Source of the DNA: Aristolochia californica
Lineage: Eukaryota; Streptophyta; Magnoliopsida; Piperales; Aristolochiaceae
Length of the DNA: 64,000 bases
Reading direction: 5' to 3'
Assembly (NCBI GenBank): GCA_029961685.1
Contig: JARWKL010000008.1
Span: 19,997,981-20,061,980, forward strand
The stretch's first letter is position 1. Each line of letters begins with the position of its first letter. Below the pieces are notes generated by a model, which ran no database searches, was not told the DNA's origin, and worked only from the letters and a program-made list of their open reading frames with translations. Shown here piece after piece: positions 50,801-61,404 of the stretch. The position numbers were made by a program, and so were the translations under genes.

Positions 50801-53800
50801 TGAATTGAGAAAAAAGTATACATCTAAATTGGAAATGCACAATGCACAAATGTAGAGAGAGATAATTCCAAAAAGTATCAATAATTTTAAGGGATTGTAA
50901 AATCTTTTTAGTTTTTATATATATTGTTCTGCAATCGTCAGGAAAAGGGGAAGCGGGGGATTTTTATCTGAGTGTTGACTCCCAATTCTTAAGTCACTCC
51001 TTACAAAAATATAACCAGTTACGCATGATAAATCACTTCACAATCATCTATGATCGTTAGGTCAGCTTTTTGTAAATGGGCAAAATAATGGGTTGTTTGT
51101 CTCTGGTAAATGTCCCACTGTACGTTCACTTGAGAATTGAATTTTATTCTCTTTAAAAGGTCTGGATCCATAGGTCATTTGCATCTTTAACATGTTTCAA
51201 GCATGCATATCCATTTTTTAAAACATGTGTAGAAAAATATTTTTCTTATAAAATTCCGAGGAATTAGGGTTGAATTAGTGAAATTTCCCAAACTTGGATA
51301 ACAAAACTTTTGTGTTCTTTTGTGGTGTGTGAATAAATTTTATTTACTTAGATTTGTTTATTGCTTTAAATTCTTTCCATACATAAACTAAAAAATTTTC
51401 AATTTGTTATGATCTATTTGCCTTTTATCTCTTTTTTTTTGTTTACGAGATGAAGGGAAAGTGAAAACTCAAGTTTTTATTTAAGAAAAAAGTATTCATC
51501 TAAAATTTAAATGCACAATGCACAATACACAAATGTAGAGAGAGATAATTCCAAAAAGTGTCTATAATTTTTGGAGATTTTTAAGTGATTGTTGAATCCC
51601 AATCCACACGTTCACTTGAGAATTTATTGTTATTCTCTTTAAAAGGTTTGGATCCATAGGTCATTTGAATCTTTAACATGTTTCAAGCATGCATATCCAT
51701 TTTTTAAAACACGTGTAGAAAAATCTCTTTCTTATAAAATTCCGAGCTATTAGTGTTGAACTAGTGGAATTTCCCAAACTTGGAAACAAAAATTTTGTGT
51801 TCATTTGTGGTGTGTGAATAAAGTTTCATTATTTACATTTGTTAATCCTTTAAATTCTTTCTGTACATAAACTCTAAAATTTTCATTTTGTTGTGTTCTA
51901 TTTGCCTTTTATCTCTTTTTTTATCACGAGATGTAGGAAAAGTGAAAACACAAATTTATATTTAAAAAAAAAGTATACATCTAAAATGGAAATGCACATT
52001 GCAAAAATGTAGAGAGAGATAATCCCAAAAAGTGTTTGTAATTTTTAAGGATTGTAAACTCATTTTAGTTTTTATATATTAGGTTTTGCAATCGTCTGGA
52101 AAAGGGGGTGGCGGGATATTTTTAACTAAGTGTAGACTCCCAATCCATAAGTCATTCCTTACAAAAATATAGCCCATTATGCATGATAAATCACTTTACA
52201 ATCACCTATGATCATTGAGTCAGCTTTTTATAAATGGGCAAAATAATGGCTTGTTTGACTTAGGTAAATATCCCACTGCACGTTCACTTGAGAAGTTAAT
52301 GTTATTCTATTTAAAAGATTTGGATCCATAGGTCATTTGCATCTTGAATATGTTTCAAGGATGCATATCCATTTTTTAAAACATGTATAGAAAAATCTTT
52401 TTCTTATAAAATTCAGAGGTATTAGGGTTGAACTAGTGGAATTTCCTAAACTTGGACAACAAAACTTTTGTGTTCATTTGAAGTGTGTCAATAAATTTTA
52501 TTTACTTACATTTTTTTTATTGCTTTAAATTCTTTCCATACATAAACTCAAATTTTCATTTTGTTGTGAACTATTTGCCTTCTATCTCTTTTTTTGTTTA
52601 CGAGATGAAGGGAAAGTGAAAACTCAAGTTTTGATTTAAGAAAAAAGTGTACCTCTAAAATATAAATGCAAAATGCACAATGCACAAATGTAGAGAGAGA
52701 TAATTCCAAAAAAATGTCTGTAATTTTTAGAGATTGTAAACTCTTTTTTTTTTATATATCGGTTTTTGTAATCGACGGCAAAAGGGGGAGGCGAGGGATT
52801 TTTAATTGAGTGTTGACACCCAATCCATAAGTCATTCCTTGCAAAAATATAACCCGTTACACATGATAAATCACTTTACAATCATCTATGATCGTTAGGT
52901 CAGCTTTTTTTAAATGGGCAAAATAATGGCTTGTTTGACTCGTGTAAATATCCCACCGCACGTTTATTTGAGAATTTAATGTTATTCTCTTTAAAAGGTT
53001 TGGATCATTTGGTCATTTGCATCTTTAATATGTTTCAAGCATGCATATCTAGTTTTTAAAACATGTGTAGAAAAATCTCTTTCTTATAAAATTTCGAGCT
53101 ATTAGGGTTGAACTAGTGGAATTTCCCAAACTTGGATAACAAAACTTTTGTGTTCATTTGTGGATGTGAATAAATTTTCTTTATTTACATTTGTTGATTG
53201 TTTTAAAATCTTTCCTTCCATAAACTCTAAAATTTTCATTTTGTTGTGATCTATGTGCCTTCTATCTCTTTTTTTTGTTTACGAGATGAAGGGGAAGTGA
53301 AAACTCATGTTTTGATTTAAGAAAAAAGTATACATCTAAAATGGAAATACACAATGTAAAAATGTAGAGAGAGATAATTCCAAAAAGTGTCTGTAATTTT
53401 TAGGGATTGTAAACTCTTTTTAGTTTTTATATATCATGTTTTGCAATTGTCGAAAAAAAGGGGTGGCGGGGTATTTTTAATTGAGTGTAGACTCCCAATC
53501 CATATGTCATTCCTTACAAAAATATAGCCCGTTACGCATGATAAATCACTTTAATTCTATGATCTTCAGGTCGGCTTTTTGTAAATGGGCAAAATAATGG
53601 TTTGTTTCACTCAGGTAAATATCCCATTCCGTTCACTTAAGAATTTAATATTATTCTCTTTGAAAAGTTTGGATCCATAGGTCATTTGCATCTTTAACAT
53701 GTTTCAAGTATGCATATCCATTTCTTAAAACATGTGCAGAAAAATCTCTTTCTTATAAAATTTCGAGCTATTAGGGTTGAACTAATGGTATTTCCCAAAC

Positions 53801-54885
53801 TTGGATAACAAAAACTTTGTGTTCATTTGTGGTGCGTGAATAAATTTTCTTTACTTACAATTGTTTATTGCTTTAAATTCTTTTCAAACAAAATTCGAAA
53901 ATTTTCATTTTGTTGTGATCTATTTTCCATTTCTCTCTTTTTTTTTTGTTAACGAGATGAAGGGAAAGTGAAAACTCAAGTTTTGATTTAAGAAAAAAGT
54001 ATACATCTAAAATAGAAATGCACAATGTAAAAATGTAGAGAGTGATTATTCCAAAAATTTTCTATAATTTATAGGGATTGTAAACTATTTTTTTTTTATA
54101 TATCAGGTTCTGCAATCGTCAAGAAAAGGGGGAGTCGAGGGATTTTTAACTGAGTGTTGACTCCCAATCCATAAGTCATTCCTTAAAAAAATAGCCCATT
54201 ACTCATGATAAATCACTTTACAATAATCTATGATCGTAAGGTCAACTTTTTTTAAATGGGCAAAATAATGGCTTGTTTGATTCGGGTAAATATCCCACTA
54301 CACGTTAACTTGGGAATTTAATGTTATTCTCTTTAAAAGGTTTGGATCCATAGGTCATTAGCATCTTTAACATGTTTCAAGCATGCATATCCATGTTTTA
54401 AAACTTGTGTTGAAAAATCTCTTTCTTATAAAATTCCGAGCTATTAGGGTTGAACAAGTTGAATTTCCCAAACTTGGATAACAAAAATTTTGTGTTCATT
54501 TGTGGTGTGTGAATAAATTATCTCTACTTACATTTGTTTATTGCTTTAAATTCTTTCTATACATAAACTCTAAAATTTTCATTTTGTTGTGATCTATTTG
54601 CCTTTAGTCTCTTTTTTGTTTTCGAGATGAAGGGAAAGTGAAGACTCTAGTTTTTATTTAAGAAAAAAGTATAGATCTAAGATGGAAATGCAAAATGTAC
54701 AAATGTAGAGAGAGATAATTCCAAAAAGTGTCTGTGATTTTTAGGGATTGTAAACTCTTTTTAGTTTTTATATATCCAGTTCTGCTTTCATCGGGAAAAG
54801 GGGGAGCCGGGGGATTTTTAACTGAGTGTTGACATTCAATCTATAAGTCATTCCTTAAAAAAATATAGCCCGTTATGCATGATAA
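47887..54885. repeat. 675-bp satellite array, second block
   Basis: Monomer starts at 47952, 48629, 49289, 49973, 50654, 51326, 51811, 52484, 53163, 53833 and 54506. Spacing is 660-684 bases except 51326 to 51811 (485), a monomer with about 185 bp deleted. All monomers have the same orientation. Monomers starting at 45631 and 46307 share private variants with those at 49973 and 50654. Confidence 0.95.
51326..51810. repeat. Truncated satellite monomer
   Basis: The sequence jumps from GTCTATAATTTTTGGAGATTTTTAAGTG to GTTGAATCCCAATCCACACGTTCACTTGAG, losing the rest of the purine tract region and the block with CATTCCTTACAAAAATATAGCCC and GATCGTTAGGTCAGC. Confidence 0.85.
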
Positions 54886-55695
54886 TGGTATGGATTCAAT
54901 AGCACACCGAGTCACTCAGAGGAGGAGACAATGACTCACCAAGTCACCTAATTTTACTTTTATTACTTGTGTTGCTTTTAATTTCGAATTTGATTGATTA
55001 AGTAATAAGACTTGAAGGTAGGTGTATAGGTGGGATTTATAAGCCTAACCCTAACCTATCATGGTGTGAATGAGCCTATTTAAAAGGTAAGGAATGAGAA
55101 ATAAGGTAAGTTCGGATTTAGAGTAAAATAGAGTAATTAGTTTCTTGCTAGGTTCCCTATCCTAGGGTTCTTGGCGTGAAATATCCTTGGTGGTTTGCTG
55201 CATCCATTGGGGAGTCTTTGAGGAGATCTTGGAAGGAAAAGGAAGAGGAATCAGCCTTCTCTTCCAAGCTGCAATAGTTATCCATCTCTTCCATGAACCA
55301 GCAGTGAGGAAAGGAGGTTTTGTGTAAGCCTTAGCATCAAGAAAGGGGTTTTTGAGTTGTTGATTGAAGGAGGTCTTCAAGAGGTATTTTTATCTATCTT
55401 TTCCGAGTTTAGAAGAGCTGTAGACTGCCTTCTTTACATACAGCATTGGTAGTTGCATGAATTCAGTAACCCTACTCATTGATGTGAGGTATAAAGTGGG
55501 GTTTCGCAATTGGATCCTTAAACAATCTCTTGAATGAATTGGTGCATCTATAATTGAGAAAAGGAAACTCCTTTTCAATTATAACGTGTGAGGGAAATGA
55601 AAGAGAGTTTCTTTTCACAAAAACGTGTCCTCTAACAGTGCTGGATCCTTATTTGACTCACCGAGTTATTAGATCCATGGCTAGGGACCATAACA
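54886..55695 (+). repeat. 5' LTR of F
   Basis: 810 bp, TGGTATGGATTC (T to G change in TGTTATGG) to GGACCATAACA. It contains CCTATTTAAAAGG as a possible TATA region near 55077. An ATG at 55677, 19 bases from its end, opens the gag frame. Confidence 0.92.
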
Positions 55696-56740
55696 ACTTG
55701 GTATCAAAGCAGGGTAACCTGGCAAATATCTGTAGCCATGAATTGCTTCAAGCTATCCTCAAAGGCAATGCAGATAATGAGAAAAGATTTACTAAATTGG
55801 AGGAGAGGTTCTCTAAAGTTGATATCGATGTGGAGACCTTGAATGGAAGAATGGACAGCATGGAGACTGGTCAAACTACTGGAAGGAACACAACTCCAAA
55901 GCAAAGAGGAGGGGACCATTCATATAACAGAGGGGGAGAAGAGTCTACGAGGCGCACTAGTTTCTCTAGCCAGCAAGGACCCTTCCTCCTGGGGGGACCC
56001 TCCAACCAGGGGGGAGGCATTGTACCTGGCTAGCAAGGACCCTTCTTCCCGGGGGGACCCTTCCACCAGGGTGGAGGCACAATACCTAGGTACACTAAAC
56101 TCGAATTTCCCACTTATAATGGGTCAGAAGACCCTTTGGTATGGCTATATCGCTGCAAATTTTTTTTTGCCCATCAACGAGTACCAGTGTATGATAAAGT
56201 GGGGATGGCTGTTTTCCACTTACTGGGAGAAGCACAACTCTGGTATCAGCAAGTTGAGGCAGATAGACCAGTTGTGGAGTAGGAAGAATTTATGAATTTA
56301 TGCTCTCTTCATTTTGGTCCTCCAGTGTACAGCAATCCCTTGGGTGATTTGGTTATGTTACGACAAACTGGTTCCATGGAGCAATACCAGAAACTGTTCC
56401 AGGAAAATTTAGCATGAGCAAACAGTATGGTACGAGTGGACCAGCAAGTGCATTATTTACAACAGGCCTGATGGAGGATTTAAAGTTTGAGGTAGAGCTC
56501 TAAGCACCGATTACATTATCACATGCGATGAATGTAGCCTGTGCTTTAGAACTGTGATAGAAGGCCCTGCATAGATGACCCACATGGTCAGGGGAGAGGA
56601 CCACTTCCACCACCTGGCATAGCAGACGCAGTTATCCTCAGGGGGTTCGGACCACAACACCTCCTCCTAGACACACTCTGAGCACCACTTTACTAGGGGA
56701 TACAAAATCGAGCAGTCATCCACCTCAGTACATAAAAAAA
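55677..56740 (+). pseudogene. F gag (broken), frame open through LTR end and primer site
   Basis: From ATG 55677 the frame reads MARDHNNLVSKQGNLANICS, crossing the LTR end and primer site, then a coiled-coil-like DADNEKRFTKLEERFSKVDI-type stretch and RGGDHSYNRGGEESTRR with two FSSQQGPFLLGGP-like repeats. A stop lies at 56031. The core follows: YTKLEFPTYNGSEDPLVWLY, VFHLLGEAQLWYQQVEAD, FGPPVYSNPLGDLVMLRQTG. E has the same crossing (LVSEQGN), suggesting that Gag in this family starts in the LTR. Confidence 0.85.
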
Positions 56741-57540
56741 TTGACAAGTGCTGCGATGATGGAGAGGCGGTCCAAAAATTTGTGTTACAACTATGATGAA
56801 CCATATTGGGTTGGTCATCAGTGCAAAATATTGTTTTTAATTGATATGGTTGAAGATGATGATATCGAGGTGACAGAGGATATGATAGAGGAAGCACCAC
56901 CGAAAATTTCCTTGCATGCAATTATTAGGCAAAAGTCGCCCAAAACCATGCAAGTCAGAGCTCAGATCTTCAATTGGGATCTAATGGGCCTAGAGAACTC
57001 GGGGAGTACCCAAAATTTTCTTAGTTTGACTGTGGTCCAACACCTGCAGTTACAGATTCTTCCCCATCCAACAGCCACAATCTCAGTGGCCAATGGGGAG
57101 AAGGTTCCTAGCTACAGAATCAGCAAGGCGGTAAATTTTACTATTGGCACTACTTTGTTTCATGCTGAGTTTTTTGTTATTCCTCTGGCTGGTTTTCAAA
57201 TGGTGTTGGGAATCAAATGGTTACAAATATTGGGACCCATTTTGTGGGACTTTTCTGCATTGACAATGAGTTTTGTCCTACGTGGTAGCCAATTGCTCCT
57301 ACAAGGAAGTCAAACAGAAACACAACAACACATTCATTCTCTGACTGCCCCAGATAATTCAATAGGCAGGATTGATGGTCTTATTGATGAGTTCTCCGAC
57401 CTTTTCTGTGAGCCTACAGGGGTCCCCCTGCTCAGACAGTGTGATCACCGTATATGTTTGAAACCAGGGTCAGATATGGTAGTTGTTCATCCATATCTGT
57501 ACCCTCACCTCCAGAAAGATGAGATTGAAAGATAGCCTCA
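56741..57540 (+). pseudogene. F zinc knuckle and protease (264-codon frame)
   Basis: It reads KNLCYNYDEPYWVGHQCK (second Cys changed to Tyr), an acidic VEDDDIEVTEDMIEEAPPK, then GLENSGSTQNFLSLTVVQHL. The protease D-S-G is N-S-G here; J keeps Asp at the same site. Then ATISVANGEKVPSYRISKAV, VLGIKWLQILGPILWDF and the linker FCEPTGVPLLRQCDHRICLK toward RT. A stop occurs at 57532. Confidence 0.88.
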
Positions 57541-58200
57541 GGCGATGCTACAACAGGGCCTTATTCACAGCAGTAGGTCCCCTTTCTCTTCACCAGTTCT
57601 GCTCGTGAAGAAACTTGATGGGACTTGGCGCTTTTGTGTTGTTTATCGTGAGTTGAACTCGCTGACAGTGAAAGACAATTTTCCCATTCTAGTGGTGGAG
57701 GAGCTCCTCGATGAGCTACATGGATCATGGGTCTTCACAAAATTAGACTTACTGTCTGGGTATCATTAGATTCGCATGCATCCAGCAGATATTGAAAAGA
57801 CGACATTCCGAACACATCACGACCACTTTGAATTTGTGGTCATGCCTTTTGGGCTATCAAATTCTCCTTCTACTTTCCAGGCGCTGATGAATGAGGTATT
57901 TAGCTCTTACCTTCAGAAATTCATACTTGTTTTTTTATGATATACTCATATATAGAAAATCTTGAGATGACCACTTAGCACATTTGAGAATTGTATTTGA
58001 TTTATTGCAAGCACACTAATTATATTTGAAGAAGTCCAAATGCTCCTTTGGGGCATCTCATGCCTGGGCCACATTATTTCCCATGAGGGGGTCACTGTTG
58101 ATCCCAAGAAGATTCAAGCCATTAGTGAGTAGCCACAACCTAAGTCTTGCTCAACAGTACGCGAATTCTTTGGTCTGGCAGGCTATTACTGGAAATTTAT
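57541..58200 (+). pseudogene. F reverse transcriptase
   Basis: It reads [53 protein letters not shown] (KLDL core), [40 protein letters not shown], then a shift. The active-site word that should be F-x-D-D reads like FYDILIY near 57935, so one Asp is lost. It ends FFGLAGYYWKFIWSFGPLAA near 58195. Confidence 0.88.
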
Positions 58201-58860
58201 TTGGAGTTTTGGTCCGTTGGCAGCACCTTTGACTAACCTTCTTAAAAATAATTCCTTTCAGTGGAACGAGGAGGCTTCCATGGCATTTGACGCACTCAAG
58301 AATGCTCTTGCATCTACACCGGTGCTACAACTTCCAAAATTTGATGACTTGTTTGTGATAGAATGTGATGCTTCTGGTGGGGGCACTGGGGCCATGTTGC
58401 ATCAAAACTCCTACCCCACTGCTTATTTCAGTCGATAGTTGGCCTCTCGTTATCAGAAATTGGCTGCATATAAACGCGAGCTGATCGGGTTGGCCAAGGA
58501 GGTCCAACACTAGTGGCCGTATTTATGGGGACGTACTTTTCTCATCCGCAGATCATTATAGTCTCAAGTTCTTACTTGAGCAGTGTCTCACAACATCACC
58601 ACAGCAGCATTGGATTAGTAAGTTGATGGGCTTTGATTTCTTAGTGGAGTATCATGCGGACGATTAAACAAGGCGGTGGATGCCTTGTCTAGATGTTTTA
58701 AACATCAGCAGCTCGTCTATGCCATCAGCTAGCCGCGTTTTCTCATTCTAGACATGGTCTGTGATGCGCATGCCACACTTCCAGCACTACAAGAGCTGCG
58801 CCACAAAATTTCCAATGGGGAGATGGATTCTAAGTGGTCCATTTAGGATTCACTAATTTG
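58201..58860 (+). pseudogene. F RNase H
   Basis: It reads PLTNLLKNNSFQWNEEASMA, FDALKNALASTPVLQLPKFD, VIECDASGGGTGAMLHQNSY (first Asp), a stop, YQKLAAYKRELIGLAKEVQH (Glu), a frameshift, then a decayed VDALSRCF word near 58680. Confidence 0.86.
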
Positions 58861-59400
58861 CTATATGCAACAGATTTACCTTCTAACCACGTCCAAGTTG
58901 ATTCCAGCCATTCTCTCAGCTTATCATGATTCTACCCATGAGGGGTTACAGAAGACGTTGTGGCGTATTCGGGCGGATTTCTATTGGCCAGCTATGAAGT
59001 CTTCCATTACTACATATGTCTCCGATTGTCAGGTATGTCAAGGGAACAAATCAGATCATTTGAGTCCTATAGGTCTTCTCCAGCCTCTCGCTCTCCCTAC
59101 TCAGGTATGGGCAGATATTTCAATGGACTTCGTGGAGGGTCTGCCCCTCTCAGCCGGGAAGTCTGTTATGTTTGTGGTGGTTGATCGCTTCTCCAGGTAT
59201 GGTCATTTTATCCCGATGGCTCACCCCTACATGGCAGCTCACATGGCTCACACCTTCTTGGAGCATATTGTACGCTTACACGGCTTCCTGAATCTATTGT
59301 GAGTGACTGGGAAGCGGTTTTCACGAGTACTTTCTGGAGGGAACTGTTTCGACTGAGTGGAACGCAACTGAAATTTTCCTCCGCATATCACCCTCAGACA
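58861..59400 (+). pseudogene. F integrase, N-terminal and core part
   Basis: It has the zinc-binding start AYHDSTHEGLQKTLWRIRAD and YVSDCQVCQGNKS (H-H-C-C), then SMDFVEGLPLSAGKSVMFVV (first Asp) and VDRFSRYGHFIPMAHPY. A frame change near 59300 precedes VSDWEAVFTS-like text (second Asp), and SAYHPQT ends at 59400, where plastid DNA begins. The catalytic Glu codon region follows the insert. Confidence 0.88.
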
Positions 59401-59823
59401 ACTCTTTTATGCGAATCGTTATTATTAGTAGCTCTTTTAGTCATTACACTTAGATAAAAACATAGATATTCTTGATAAAAGTAAAAATTTACTAATTGGA
59501 TAATTTTATTTTGATGGGATACAATACTTAAATGAAAAAGGAAGTGTTTTACAAAGCACCTACTTTCTTTTATTTAGAAACTATCACAAGTATTAATTTA
59601 CTCGACGGTTGGATCATTGGAGTTATCGTGTTATTAGTCTAGGATTTACTTTTTTAACCATAGGTATTCTTTCCGGAGTAGTATAGGCTAATGAGGCATG
59701 GGGATCTTATTGGAATTGGGACCCTAAGGAAACTTGGGCATTTATTACTTGGACCATATTCGCAATTTATTTACATACTAGAACGGCTCAAAGTTTGCAA
59801 GGTGTGAATTCCGCAATTGTGGC
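59401..59823 (+). pseudogene. ccsA: Plastid ccsA fragment inserted in the F integrase (NUPT)
   Basis: About 423 bp of chloroplast ccsA, which encodes a membrane protein for attaching heme to c-type cytochromes. The later part reads HWSYRVISL-like, [35 protein letters not shown] and [13 protein letters not shown], containing the heme-handling WWD motif, then GVNSAIVA. The earlier part (LLCESLLLVALLVIT-like, then LGFTFL) matches the region before it with frame breaks. Stops are present, so it is a fragment. It sits between the codons for YHPQT and QT of the F integrase, replacing about two codons (D-G in the family). Confidence 0.92.
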
Positions 59824-60587
59824 CAAACCGTGGTGGTTAATCAGACCATCGAGATGTATCTCCGGTATTTAGTGGGAGATCAACCGAAATAGTGGGTTCA
59901 ATGGCTACCCTGGGCAGAATACTGTTATAACACTTCATTCCACTTGGCCTTGCAGTCCTTTCCTTTCCGGGTTCTTTATGGGAGGGACCCCCCGAGGCTT
60001 CTCTCTTATACCAGAGGCACCACCCGTGTGGATGCCATTGATGAGGCACTCATAGATCGAGATCAGGTGTTGAAGACGTTTACAGACCGGCTACAAAAGG
60101 CTCAAGACCGGATGACTACGACTTACAACAAGGGCCACCGGGATGTCTCATATGTGTTTCGGGACTATGTGTGGCTATGTCTCTAGCAGTACTGATAGCA
60201 CTCTCTCGTCGGGCCAGCGCGCCATAAGCTATCCCCCAAGTACTTTGGGCCCTTTGCCATTATTCGACGCGTCGGGCAGGTGGCTTATCAATTAAAATTG
60301 TCAGACACAATGAAACTGCATGATGTGTTTCATGTCTCACTATTGAAACCTCACAAGGGGCCAGCCCCTTCTTCTCCACCGTTCCTTCCTCCAGTGGACA
60401 ATGGCCACGTCATTCTGACACCCTACGCGGTGTTACGGGAGCATGTGACAAATGACCAGTGGGACATCCTCATGCAGTGGACTGCTACAGACCCCGAGGC
60501 AGCGACATGGGAGCTGTTAGAGACCTTCAAACAGGTCTATCCAGCTTACAAGCTTGAGGACAAGCTCTTTCTCCAAGGGGAGGCAGA
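59824..60587 (+). pseudogene. F integrase C-terminal part and chromodomain-like tail
   Basis: It resumes [20 protein letters not shown] (family form ..QTEVVNR.. so the catalytic Glu has become Val), then YCYNTSFHLALQSFPFRVLY, GRDPPRLLSYTRGTTRVDAI, MTTTYNKGHRDVSY, a stop, MKLHDVFHVSLLKPHKGP, then VILTPYAVLREHVTNDQWDI, QWTATDPEAATWELLETFKQ and VYPAYKLEDKLFLQGEADV. The A-T-W-E plus LEDK end is the chromovirus chromodomain region, thought to guide integration to marked heterochromatin. This fits its position in the satellite (inference). Confidence 0.88.
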
Positions 60588-61404
60588 TGTTATAGACTCA
60601 ATAGCACATCGAGTCACTCTGAGGAGAAGACAATGACTCGCCAAGTCACCTAATTTTAATTTTATTACTTATGTTGCTTTTAATTTCGAATTTGATTGAT
60701 TATGTAATTAGACTTGAAGGTAGGGCTATAGTTGGGATTTATAAACCTAACCCTAACCTATCTTGGCGTGAATGACCCTATTTAAAGGGTAGGGAATGAG
60801 AAATAAGGTAAGTTCGGATTTAGAGTAAAATAGAGTAATTAGGTTCTTGCTAGGTTCCCTATCCTAGGGTTCTTGGCGTGAACTATCCTTGGTGGTTTGC
60901 TGCATCAATTGGGGAGTCTTTGAGGAGATGTTGGAAGGAAAAAGAAGAGGAATCAGCCTTCTCTTCCAAGCTTCAATAGTTATCCATCTCTTCCACGAAC
61001 CAGCATTGAGGGAAGGAAGTTTTGCGCGAGCCTTAGCATCAAGAAAGGGGTTTTCGAGTTGCTGATTGAAGGAGGTCTTTAAGAGATATTTTTATCTATC
61101 TTTTCCGAGTTTAGAAGAGCTATAGATTGCCTTCTTTACATACATCATTGGTAGTTCCATGAATTCAGAAACCCTACTCATTGACGTGAGGTATAAAGTA
61201 GGGTTTATAATTGGATCCTTAAACAGTCTCTTGATTGAATGGGTGCATCTATAATTGAGAAAAGGAAACTCCTTTTCAATTATAACGTGTGAGAGAAGTA
61301 AAAGATAGTTTCTTTTCACAAAAATGTGTTAAGAAACCCTCTAACAGTGCTGGATCCTTATTTTACTCGCCGAGTTACTAGATCCATGGCTAAGGACCAT
61401 AACA
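60588..61404 (+). repeat. 3' LTR of F
   Basis: 817 bp, TGTTATAGACTCAATAGC to GGACCATAACA. The polypurine CCAAGGGGAGGCAGA precedes it. Confidence 0.92.

Larger units (their letters stand above)
54886..61404 (+). mobile_element. Element F: Ty3/Gypsy chromovirus-like element inside the satellite
   Basis: Perfect GATAA duplications (54881-54885, 61405-61409). LTRs are 54886-55695 and 60588-61404. Gag, knuckle, protease, RT, RNase H, integrase and a chromodomain-like tail are all present but broken. The primer site is TTGGTATCAAAGC. The LTRs differ visibly (roughly one base in ten over the first 230), so it is not young. Plastid DNA interrupts the integrase. Confidence 0.94.

Noticed and set aside
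59401..59823. Functional organellar cytochrome c assembly gene
   Set aside because: Only part of ccsA, with stops, flanked on both sides by Gypsy integrase.
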